Positions 20,610-31,477 of a stretch of 64,000 nucleotides of DNA are shown piece after piece (position 1 is the first letter of the stretch; each line of letters starts with the position of its first letter). The notes under the pieces were generated by a model that did not search any database, had not been told where the DNA came from, and was given only the letters and a program-made list of their open reading frames with translations. Made by a program: the position numbers and the translations under genes. Location: contig JAUKTV010000013.1 in the NCBI GenBank assembly GCA_030549205.1, positions 930,001-994,000 of the forward strand. The letters run 5' to 3'. This DNA is from Apiosordaria backusii (taxonomy: Eukaryota > Ascomycota > Sordariomycetes > Sordariales > Lasiosphaeriaceae).

Positions 20610-22677
20610 GTGTTTTCTTTGGCTTTTTGTTATTGGGATATGGCGTTTTGGAAGGAGGATGGATGTAATGGATTTCGGGGTGGATGATCATGAACAGCGC
20701 GTTTCTTTTTGCTTTTCTTGGCTTCTTTTTTTTTTCTGCTTGGTTTGTATAACAACTGGATCGCCCGCCAGGAACTGGATTGGCAAGGTTGCTTGGGAAT
20801 GGACACCCGATGGGCACGGAAAGGGGCACAGGACTTGGAAGGGAAGGGGGAATGGAAAAAGATACCACATGCACACAGTTGGCACTGGGCAGAAAGGAGA
20901 CAGGTTTACATGACTCATTTTATTGAGATAGTCGAAACAGAGGGTTTTAGCGGTTGCTTAATAGATCCTACATGCTCTGGCAGCAACCCAACTCACAGTT
21001 CATCTTGGTGTGGTATCCGTTGTAACTTGACCTTGCACGCTGTGGACAAAAGAGAGGAGACTGCTACCTAAAAAGGCTTTGAAAGATAAGGTAGTGAACA
21101 GGCTTTAAAAGATAGTCGATAGGCCTCAAAAGATACTTAATGGGCGTTCCAACTGCCTTTAAATGCCTATTAAATCATGTTCAATACCTATCAACTATCT
21201 TTCAGTGCCTAATACTTATCTTTAAAGACCCTTGTTTTAAGTAGCAGTCTCTATTCTTTTGTTCACGACATGCCTTGATAAGGAGCGCATATGATGATGG
21301 TGAATGCTGGGCGATTTCCAAAATAGTGATCCCGTTTCACGGGTTCCTGTCACTGGGGAGCTATATCTCCAATTTGGCCTAGTCATAGAGGGAGAAGGGG
21401 TACAATTCCCATTTTACATTTGCAAATTTCATGTTCTAGTTGCATCCACAATTTCCATTTCCATTCTCATCAGCTGCACCCAGATATATACTACATTATA
21501 TCCCTGCACCTCTCCCCTTCCCTTCTTCTCCTCTTTTCCACAACCATTACAATACATTACATATATGCGCGTCTCTTTGTACTTTGTTAAACAACTCACT
21601 CTCCAGTAAATATCTCTTCTCATGGTGATGAATCGGTCCAGCCCATCCTTTTTTGTCATTGTCTTGTTTCCCTGTCTCCAGTATTTCCGGTGTGCCGTCT
21701 GTGTCACTCCAATTTCCCAAGTCCTCTTTTCCCTGTTTGCGACCAACCCTGGTCATGATAACCCAACGCCATTGTCCATTCCCTGAGAAAAAAAAAAGGA
21801 TATTCCAATCTGGTTGTTGTGAAAAAAGACACACTTTCATGAATCATTGAATGGCCATATGCAGGCAGAACAGTAGAAACGAAAAGAATATGGGAAAAAG
21901 TGAAACGCCTGCCTGGTTCAGGTCGAATCCCGAGGATCCCCGCGAAAATGCTCAATACGCCTTGCTGAATGGGAAAATAAGAGGGAAAAAAGACAAATAG
22001 ACGTAAACATGTACATCGAAGAAGAAAACAACAGGATGTAAAGAGGAAAGAAAGGTAACAATCTGGTGTGTGTGACCTGTCGGCCATCAAAAGCGTAGCG
22101 TAAGGTAGTTTTCTTCTCCGTGCCAAAACCGCGAGGTTGATGAATGTAATAAAAACGTTGGTGTGTTGTGCAGACATGCCGCAAGTATATCTCCAGTCTT
22201 CTTCACCTCACGGACTCTGTCTGCTTTCTTTGCTTTGGGTATCTTCCACCCCATAATGCAAAGGAAGGTCATCAACAGAATCCTGCAAAGCTACTCTGAC
22301 CAGAGAAACGTATCCCCATCGATCGACTGACTGATGAAATGAGGGTGAACCCAAATCGGGAGGGGGCAGGGGGCGGACGAGCCTAGAGGCTGGCTGTCCG
22401 GTCATGGTGTGTGTGTACTGAAGACAAAAGAAGACCCCAAGCAGCAGCAAAAACGAAGAATAGCCGCCGGCTTGAAGACGATGATAAAAGACAGAAAAGC
22501 AAGTTTTAACCCACTCTTCCGTGAGGAAAAGAATTCTTTTTTTTTTTTGGTGTATGGTGTGTCCTTTTTTTTGTTGGTTGTTGTCGGTGAAAGAAGGAAA
22601 ATGAGGTAGACCCATCTATCGCGGTACGGTAAGGTGAAGAAAACAACGCAAAAAAGAACAAGATGACCGGCACTGGT
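20610..22677. other. Intergenic region between convergent genes
   Basis: About 2 kb between the convergent beta-barrel and zinc-finger genes. It contains a 195-bp palindromic element (listed separately) and homopolymer-rich stretches (T and A runs near 20725, 21790, 22540). Short ORFs show no recognisable motifs. The part nearest 22677 is likely the 3' UTR of the zinc-finger gene. Confidence 0.45.
21057..21251. repeat. MITE-like palindromic element, 195 bp
   Basis: Ends are near-perfect inverted repeats: GAGACTGCTACCTAAAA at 21057-21073 and TTTTAAGTAGCAGTCTC at 21235-21251 match at 16 of 17 positions when one is reverse-complemented. Similarity continues inward, so the two halves form an imperfect hairpin. 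The left half holds three direct copies of a unit close to AGGCTTTAAAAGATA (near 21074, 21101 and 21121), mirrored on the right. It is more AT-rich than its surroundings and has no ORF. No clear target-site duplication was found. Structure fits a miniature inverted-repeat transposable element; class unknown. Confidence 0.7.
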
Positions 22678-24941
22678 TTAGTGCCCCCCGACTGGGAAGG
22701 CAAGATCAAACGGCATATCGTGTAAATCGTCACGCGTGTGCATCATCGCTGGTGGCAGCATATCATTGACAAACATGCCGGCCTGGGTGAGGGTGGCCGT
22801 CGACGAAACGGGTGAAGTGTAGCTGGAGGTGTCGATGCTCATCATGGAAGACGAAGGCATGCCTTGCTGGAGTTGGTGTGCTTGGGATGAGCCGTAATCC
22901 ACAAACCCGGCCGAGGAGATGGGAAGGCCGTGGAGAGGGGCGCCAAAGACTGAGGTGTCGAGTGGGTACAGGTCAGAAAGTTGCGATCCGACCTCTGTTG
23001 TAAGACCGTGACACGGAGCATCCTGACTGAAGCCCCCACCAAGACCGGCATAGACAGCCATGTTGCTGTAAGCATCCATCCCGAGAAAGTTGGGTGTCAT
23101 GCCGTGAGTCTGGACGCCGAGTTCATTGTCAATGTCCTCCTGCTCCACCGCGCCGACAGATTCGTTCCCATCCGGGCCGAGAGCACCTTCTTGGTCCATC
23201 GGCACCGTCACCTCGACCATCCACAGCTTGAGCTCCGACATGGGAGGCCAATCGCCACCACCCTTGCCGCCGCGCTTCTCCTCATCTGCCTTGCCTGCCG
23301 GGTTGGCGCCCTTGGGCCCATTCTTGGAGCCAGCACCCTTGCGAGCCTTGACCTTGAAGTGAGTACGTCTAAGATGGGCAGCAGCATTATAGTAAGCACC
23401 GTACTGCTTGAAGGCCGAGCATTGCTTGCAATCGGATAGGGGCTTGGCCGCTGTCTCTGCGTGCGGGATCCCGAGTAGGCCAGGATCCTGACATATCCAC
23501 TTCTTAACCACGCTCTTGTGCTTGGCTTCGGTGTGCCGGCGCAGCTCGTGCTCACCTCGGAAGCCCTCGGGTTCTCGTTGCACTGATGACACCGAACCTT
23601 GGGATGCTTGGGACGCTCATACTTGGTCTTGGTGATGACCGCCTTGCCGTCCTTCTTGTTGCTGGCCGGCGTTGGCTGTTCCTTTTTGGCGACTTCTGGC
23701 TTGGGCTGAAGTTGGCGAGACTTGGCATTGACGTTCTGCCGGGCGAGAGCTTCTTTGGCCCGAAACTTGAGCGAAGGATTTGACTTGACGCTGTCCCTAG
23801 AAACTGAACGCTCCATGCTGAGGTCCTCATTCATGTAGCCTGCATTGAGCTCCTGGATGGCCGCTGACGAGGTTGATCGAGAGCTCGACTGGGATAGCGA
23901 CTTCTTCATCTGATGTTGGTGGAGCATGGAGTCAGTGGGAGCCGAAGAGGCATAGGCACCAACATAGGAGACGCTGGGACCGGTTCCCATGTGGAGATCC
24001 GTGGCCGACCTCTTCCCGAGCAACGATGGCTGTTGATAAGGCGGATAAGCAGGACCAAAGTTTTCTTGTCGGCCGTGACCATTTGTCGAATGCTGTGACT
24101 GAATCCGAACCATCTCAAGCTGGGCCAGGACAACTGCATTGTCGTTGAGGTTGCTGTTGCATCTTGACATGGGTGCGGTCCCGATAGACGGGCCCGAGGT
24201 CAGAGACCCACAGGCAGACGGGATGCCTGAGTCGGGATACTGTGATGCTTCTTGCGGTGAGAGCATTCTGGAGGAAGGGATCGCAATGGGCGAGGCAGTT
24301 GAAAAGTCTCCCATGTCACGCATCGAGAGGAAATCGGCAACGTCCATCTCTCTCCCAGTGGGTATTGGTTGAAGTTGGTGATGTGACTGGAAGAAAGTGT
24401 TGACAGATGGCTGAAGATGACCTTGACCAAGATACTGCTCAAGCATGGCTGAACTGGGGCCAGACAGACTGCTGCTGCGGGCGCCTGGCTGTGTGGAAAT
24501 ACTTGAGCTGGACCGCGCCATGCCTGCAGCGGCAGAGGGACCAGTATTGTGTGTGGTCTTGGAGCGCTTCATGGGACGGCTCTGGTCCTGCGTATTGGTG
24601 AGCATGAGCAAAAGAGTGGGGACTGGGTCTCGGAGTTTCGTTGGCTTGGGGGGCCTTACCTGTGACTGGACGTGATCCAGCTGAAGGGCAGCACTGTCAG
24701 CAATAGTGCCGGTGGCTGCCGTCACACTGCGGGGTATTGTGTTGCTTCTTGATCGTCCATTGTCGGCGAGAACTGGTCGTGATGGGGCTACTTGGTAGTT
24801 GCCGGGGACAGACTCATAGTCAAGAGCGGCCGCTGTGGCCGAGGCCCGGGAGGACCGGGCTCTGCTAAGCTGGCTCATGATGGCTTGTCTCTCCTGCTCT
24901 TTCTGATGAAGCAAAGCTTCTAACCTCTGAACCTGGTTCAT
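22678..24941 (-). CDS. C2H2 zinc-finger transcription factor, frameshifted in this sequence
   Basis: About 730 aa if read across one frameshift. Start at 24941 (MNQVQRLEALLHQKEQERQA) begins a short coiled coil; an upstream in-frame ATG at 25061 is possible. A 72-nt intron (24588-24659; GTAAGG donor, CGCAG acceptor) is predicted. A serine/glutamine-rich middle precedes the zinc-finger part: PKHPKVRCHQCNENP, then GFRGEHELRRHTEAKHK, WICQDPG, LSDCKQC, then AYYNAAAHLRRTHFK and GGDWPPMSELKLWMVEV. This order fits a conserved family of fungal C2H2 regulators. The upstream frame continues out of frame after CHQCNENP; the rest lies in another frame (about 23570 down to 22678). One base appears to be missing in the GGG run at 23569-23571. 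Both frames are otherwise clean and conserved, so a sequencing or assembly error is as likely as a real loss-of-function mutation. Confidence 0.8.
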
Positions 24942-27900
24942 TGTGGCCGCTTCTAAGCGTAAGAATGAGGCGAGATAGGGCGGACCAAGTGAAGAGAAAG
25001 GTCGGCCGGCGACAAGGGGATGTTTGTGTCTCTCGACAAGTGAGGACTCGGGATGAGTCAAAGGAGTGGGAGCTTGCAGCTACAAGCAAGCCAACAAACG
25101 GCACAATGGAAAAGATGTTTTAAGTCTGGTATGTCAATGTAATGATTGCAGAAGGAAAAAGATTGGCGCAGACGAGGAGCGAGCAAATGATATTTATCCA
25201 GCGGTGCTCACGAGGCTTCGTTGGATATGCCATGCAATGAAGAGGTACCGAGAGGGTCTGGGGTCAGCTAGTGTCGATTTCGAAACGGAGTTTCTTGGAG
25301 GGGGAGAATATGATCAGGTAGACATGGACATGCAGACCCGATTCGAAGTGGGTTCAAAGAGGGTGGTGGGAATGCGAGGTGAGTGGTGGGATGTGGGATA
25401 CCACGATACTTGATACCTCGAAGAAGCTTGGACGCTCTCTCTCGACATGGGTAGCGACAACCAAGACAGCGTGGGTGTCACCCGTGTCACCCACACCGAT
25501 GGGCAATGTGAGCCTGGTGAGTGGGTGGGAGTGGTGACGACTTGGACCAAGGATCAACGGTGTAAGTGACAGGGGTTTGGGTCTTCCACTCTTCCCAAGA
25601 GGGAGCAACACTGCCGCACCGACGCCGGACAGGTATGTAGTGTGCTTGGTGACGAATCTGACGACCCTGCTGTGGCACCCTGTGGGATGCACACTAAATG
25701 TGTGCTGGAAAGGGAGATCTTCTCCCCGATTAGCGGGCTGCTCGTTCTGTTTCTGGGCATTGTCACCCCAGCAAACGGCCCAGGGTGTGTGATCTGCCAC
25801 GACTGACGGGACTCCTGGAATTGCAAGACACCATGGCGACTTTTCATGATATTTCCAAGTCATGTCTGCAGATGGGATGGTGGCCCGGTACTTGGTCTCG
25901 TTTTTCCATTCCCAATGGAACTTCCCCAGGTGGGATGAAAGATTGGAAGACTGGAAGAAGACTGGAAGAAGACTGCTCGACGGGAACTTCCACAACAGGT
26001 TCTCTGCGTCGGGCTAGCGTGTTGCTGTGTGTGGTGGAGGTGTGCGCCCGGCTGTGAAGGGATCAGTCATCCAACCTGTGGGAAGAGACGGACGGCACGC
26101 TTTTCCCAATCGTTATCGACATCACTGTGCCCTGCTGGCGCATTCTGGTCCCGCGGATGCATCTTTTTTTTCTTATTCGCGGGGGCGGCTCAGCAGCCAG
26201 TGGGCGAACAACAATCCAATAATCCCTCGGCAGAAGAAGGAAGGAGGGGTATTGATTGCGAGCACCCTCATGTCTGAGAGGAGAGAGACTTTGAGAGGGA
26301 TGAATCATCATGGAGGGGGATGAGGGGATGGGAGGTGAGGTGATGTGTTGGCCATCGAGACGGGAGAAAAGACATGGCGCGGCAAGTTGCACCCCAACGT
26401 CCAGTAAGAGTTAGCGGTCGTGTGTTGGCTAGCGCGCCAGGAGCCACTGAAGGACCGAGTCATGGCTCCACTGGGATCGGAGTCTCTCCATCGTCGACCT
26501 CACTGCCGCTGTCGTGCTGCACAGAAGGGCAATTGAAAGCTACTGAGTGGATGAAAGACAAGAAGCAAACAGCCGCGATTGACTCTTGCAATCCCCAGAA
26601 GCCCCCACAGTTCAACGTTGAAATTCTCCGACTTCTTTGTCAAGGGGACAATTGAAAATGAAATGCAATGGCTCATCCAATCTACCGCTGCGTCTCCCCA
26701 AATTGCAGATGCCGTCGTGGGTCCACACGAGATCCATGAGTCGATCCTTGGGCACACTTGCAACTGCTCTTCTTGGTCACCTACATCAAATCATATCAGA
26801 TTTCTCATCGGTTTCTGTTTCTTCACTTTCGTTATGACAGTCATTTTGTAGTATTCACAGTGCGCTACACCCATCCACTAGAACCAGAATGGCTTGGTCG
26901 ACCAGTTGGGGATTGGAGGAACATGCATGAGGTGTGTCGCTGTGACACGCCCTGCTGTCAGCGAATCCGCCCATCCCTACCTGCTGCACCAAGCATCACA
27001 ACCCTCCTGATGATTGGTCCAAAAAAGTGAGGCAAGCACTGCTGGGATGTCTTCACTGGATGAAAACGTCCGGCCAGGCGGGCCTTTTCGGGCGTTGCTT
27101 GTCACTGCAGCCAAGCTTGAAGGTGGTCAATGTCCATCCTCATATTCAGGTAACCCGAGCCACATCTCGTTCTCTTCAAAATGTGGCTGCATTTACATGG
27201 GGACTCGACGAGAAAAAGCGGCATCCTCGGGTCATTGGTGTGGTGGTGTTGGGCTCCAATGGCCCCCTGTGGCTTGTGGGTGTGCATGACCTCTGGCCAC
27301 CGAATGATGGATGAGTTGGCATCGCGGCATCCCAATGCTTGAGCGCTTGACACGTTTCTAGCTTCAAGATAACCGAGCCTCACCTTGGCGGCGAAGCACT
27401 CCTTCACCTTTCCTGCCCGACATCATACCTCACATGGACGTCGTTGGTACGAAGTACCTGCAGAAACCCCCTCACCGTTTGCTTTCTACCCCTCCGGAAT
27501 CAGGGACTCGCAATACGAGATGCCACGAAGCTCACCGGCTTGCCTCTTGCTTGCTTGCTGCGAGTCATCACCAATACCTCGGTGCAATATCTGGGGTTTG
27601 TACTCCGCAAAAATCTGCAGAGAAGCCCAAGAAACTCGATGAGCTGGCCGGTGCCTGTTCTTGATGTTGCCTGTTTGTCCCCTCCGAAAGCGCGGGGCAA
27701 CAAAGATGCCGGTCGCCGCAATCCGGACTCCGCCCCGCAAGGCTCTATAAGACAGACGTGCCCGGGACCCTGCTTAGCTCTGTCAGATGACTCCCAGATA
27801 AGCTGGGGAAGCACAGAAAAAAGAGGCTCTGTTGTTGAGAGTGGCAGTATTGCCGGCAGGTGAAACAGCGCTGTGCTATGGCGGGACAACTTTGAATGAC

Positions 27901-28875
27901 ATGACAGCCGGGAGAAATCCACGGCTAGCTACAGGAACATAATTACTCACCGCTGTAATATGTCTTGCCTCGGCAAATCAAGCCACCTGGCGCTTCCTGG
28001 CATCGTTCCCCTCACCGGTCACGGATTCTTTCGGAGCGATATTGGAAGATACGGAATGAGCCCCCCACGGCGGAACGGCGCCGGCGCTCATGTCCGAGAC
28101 TGGGCTCCACAAGCCCCGTCTTGGCGTCCCGATAACGAGGCCCAATCACGTCGTGCCACTTCACGGGCCACGCTGTGATGGTGGCCTGCCATTTCCGACC
28201 CTCCAACAGCTGGATAGAGCACTCTCGACCAGATGAGGGGAGAAGCGGTTCTCAAATGATGTGGGCTGCCGGAATTACTGCCGACCAGAGGGATGAAAAT
28301 AGCGACTCTTGAAGATCCCGGTCCGTTGAGGTGTCTTATCAAGCCGGCTGCACTATTACTGCTAGGTATGGACAGCAAACGAATGCTGAAGCAACTGCAA
28401 CCAGTTCGATTGTTCTTGGAAGTGTCTTGAAAGCTGCTGGAATTTGATGTTCCCATGAGCAGACATTGGAAACCACTCAAGGAGACTTACACAGGGTCGT
28501 TGTTTGCGCCATGGTAATTGCCAGAGCACCGATGTATTCCACTTCCGAATGCTGAGACATAGCACGAACCCGAGAACACGAAATCGGTAGAGTGTCAGTG
28601 CCTGAAATTCCCTTTGGAGAAGTCACACGAGCCATTGCTTCGAGATGGTGGGCAGCATCCCGCCGATGACATAATCTTGGCGCCCCTGCCCATCCTCCGA
28701 TAAGGGCCTTATCGGGCGCAACAGTGCTGCAGCAGCGCGATCCAACAGCTGTCATCAACGGGTGCAAGTGGCATCAGCGAGGTCCTTCGACGAGAATACA
28801 GCACCGCACCGACAATCATTCTGCATGTGAACCCGAGACAGGGCTGCCGCTGTCCTTGCGACAACATCACACACA
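24942..28875. other. Long gene-poor region between divergent genes
   Basis: Nearly 4 kb of normal GC content between the divergently transcribed zinc-finger gene and YOS9. Many short ORFs occur on both strands, the longest about 210 codons (25354-25995, minus), but none shows recognisable motifs, biased codon use or splice-consistent extension. I found no tRNA or 5S rRNA. Long upstream regions are common for fungal regulator genes, so a long leader or promoter for the zinc-finger gene is the simplest reading. Confidence 0.4.
28697..28715. promoter_or_regulatory. Perfect 19-bp palindrome with two GATAAGG half-sites
   Basis: CCGATAAGG and its exact reverse complement CCTTATCGG are separated by one G, 161 bp upstream of the YOS9 start codon. 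Each arm contains GATAAG, the core of GATA-factor sites. The symmetry is seen directly; a regulatory role is inferred. Confidence 0.5.
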
Positions 28876-30581
28876 ATGCGCCGACTCAATTTGGTTCTCC
28901 TGGCTTCGCTGCAGCTCTGCAGAGCTCGCCAGCCCAGCTTCAGCATTCACGAGGACCTGCTGGCCCATCCACAAGTATGCCGTCTCTAATTCCTAAGTAA
29001 TATTACAACACCAGCTAAACAATTATATTCTCCCAGTTTGAGATTGTCTTTTCCGACCAATTCATCTCGGAAGCCGACGCTCTCGCTCTCCTCGACACAC
29101 AATCATCATCCTCTCCAGCTCCCTCCGCTACTCCATCGTCGCAAACCGAGCTTGCCAGCCCGTCTCCAGAAACAAATGCCAACAATGGCCAACAAAACCC
29201 CGAAGACACCGATGACGACTCCAATCCAGTCTCCGAGACGTACGAACTGATCAATTCCTCCCCATGGAAATACCTCTGCACCGTGCCCGTTCTCGCCCCT
29301 CCACCGACGCTCAACCAAACCGCCACCGAGCTCGCTAAAGCCGAAGAAGCTCGGGAAATGACCCGCGCTTCGGCTAAAGGCTGGGAACTCATGAGCGGTC
29401 TGGAGGGCCACTGCCTCTACTTCATGAGTGGCTGGTGGAGCTATTCTTTCTGCTACGGCAAAGACGTCGTCCAATTCCACGCGTTGCCAAGAGGCACTGA
29501 AGGAGGTCCACCCGTCAGAGATGAGAGCAGCCAGGAATACGTGCTGGGAAGAGCCTTGCCCGCTTCTGACCGGCAGCAACAACAACAAAAGGAGGGGCAA
29601 GAAAAGGGTCTGGCCCCTCCCAACTCGGAGCTACAGGTCAAAGGTGATCAGCGGTACCTTGTCCAGAAATTTGAGGGTGGCACAATCTGTGACCTGACCA
29701 ACAAACCTCGCACGATTGAAGTGCAATATCACTGTCACCCCGGAGTTGCAGGAGACAGGATCAGCTGGATCAAGGAGGTTACGATTTGCACCTACCTGAT
29801 GGTGGTTCAAACCCCAAGACTCTGCGATGATGTGGCTTTCCTCCCACCAAAGGTCACCAGGAGGCACCCAGTTACGTGCAAGCAGATTGTCAGCAGCGAA
29901 GAGGAGGAGTCCGCTTGGAGATATCAGAAGCAGGTCGAGGCAGGAGGCGTGCTGGAGGGCACTGGCGAAAGGGCCAAGGTCAAGGTTGGTCGCCCTAGCG
30001 GTGGAGTCGATAATAACCCCTTTTCGGGCATGACTATTGGGGGTGTGGTAGTGGGTGGACACAAGATCCTGGGAGGCAGAGTGAATGCCGATGGAACTCC
30101 AGCGTTTAAGCTTATGCCTCCCCGGCACATTGCCGCACTCGCTACGCCTAAAGCCGCGTCGGCGACCCAGGTCTTGCTTGCCAAGGAGAAGGAAGGCGCG
30201 CCGATTGACAGACTCAGCCCTGAGAAGCTAGAGGAGCTGGGCATTGAGGAGTCATTCCTGGACGAGATGGAGCAGAAGCTGGAGGCAGTATCAGGCGGTG
30301 AGGGGTGGAGGTTAGAGGTGGTAGACGCGCCCGGCCAGGAGAGGCAGTATGTGGTTTACCAGATGCTCGACAACGGCGCCGACGCGATTGATCTGGAAAA
30401 GAAGCAAACTTTGCCCCCTGGAGGCGCCGAGGAGAACAAGAAGGGCGAGAAGCGAAAGACGACCAAGAAACAAAAGCCAAAGGCCAAGAAGGCAGGCGGT
30501 CATCAGGGGAAGACAGAAGGCAAAAAGCAGCAAAAGGACGAGGAGGAAGGCTCCCGGGAGGAGTTCAAGGATGAGTTGTGA
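28876..30581 (+). CDS. yos9: Protein OS-9 homolog (ER-associated degradation lectin)
   Basis: Two exons, 28876-28974 and 29037-30581, with a 62-nt intron (GTATGC donor, GCTAAAC branch, CCCAG acceptor), give 547 aa. Residues 1-17 are a signal peptide (MRRLNLVLLASLQLCRA). The MRH (mannose-6-phosphate receptor homology) lectin domain lies at about residues 145-290: LEGHCLYFMSGWWSYSFCYG with the double Trp, VVQFHAL, TICDLTNKPRTIEVQYHCHP, then ISWIKEVTICTYLMVV. The Gln, Arg, Glu and Tyr that bind mannose in this family appear present. The tail (about 480-547) is Lys/Glu-rich and ends in KDEL, an ER retention signal. YOS9/OS-9 binds trimmed N-glycans on misfolded glycoproteins in the ER lumen and delivers them to the Hrd1 ubiquitin ligase. 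Confidence 0.9.
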
Positions 30582-31477
30582 AGTGCCAGTATGTACATTG
30601 CCATAGCGCGCGTATTTACAATTTGTTCACTACCTTTTTTCTGGAATAGCTACGTCCGGGCAGTCCGTATTATAATGGGGCTGCCTCGGCTTTCTGGCCG
30701 GAATATGCTCCGACACCCCCTACATTAAAGAGCCTCAAACGCCTACCCGCCACGTGCTCGCCCATTCATGCCCATTGAGACGACTGCCGGGAGAAACAAG
30801 TGTTTTATGGGGCATTCGCCACTGTGCCAGGGGCTGGATGTAGCCATGTCCCCACACTTGCAGGAATATTCTTGCTCCTGCAGGTGGCAATGTTGAAGTC
30901 TTTTCTCTGTGTCTGGACGCATGTATAATGACGACCGGTTTTCACAATGTTTTTCTCTCTCTCATTCCTTCTTTCTGCTGATGATCGATTGAACAAAAGG
31001 CCAATTCTGCACGATTGAGTTGTCAGACTCTCTGGACAGGGCCAGCATCAGTTGGGTTGCCGGTGATCATCGCCGTTGGGTTGGAAGCGAGCAAAAAGGG
31101 GTGTCTTGGCATCCGTCATACCCTCCCGCGGGCTCACCCTCACTCCCACGCTCCCGCGCGTCTCGAGCAAGGGGTTTCTCTCAGCACACGGACCCCTTCC
31201 TTAATTGTTTTTCGAGAACCCGACACCCGAGACATCGTGACGACAAGGGAGACACCGGCCGGCAGCGATATCGCCGTGTGGAAGCCATCCGGTTGGTTAT
31301 CTGCCTCTCAGAGTGGAAAAGAAAAGAAAGTTGGGATGAACAGATAGACGTTGGGACAATTACGCGATATTACATCAGACGAACCCTTCTTTCGGGCCCT
31401 GACCCTGGTCACAAAAACGGCAGTTCAAACGGAATCACAAGGGGAGTGAACTAAATAGGCGACGGTGAGGAGGGAAG
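30582..31477. other. Intergenic region
   Basis: The 3' flank of YOS9 and the upstream region of the Zn2Cys6 regulator. No gene recognised. Short overlapping ORFs at 31015-31454 lack motifs. Confidence 0.4.

Noticed and set aside
25354..25995. 213-codon minus-strand ORF in the gene-poor region
   Set aside because: No recognisable motif, no codon bias, and no splice-consistent extension.
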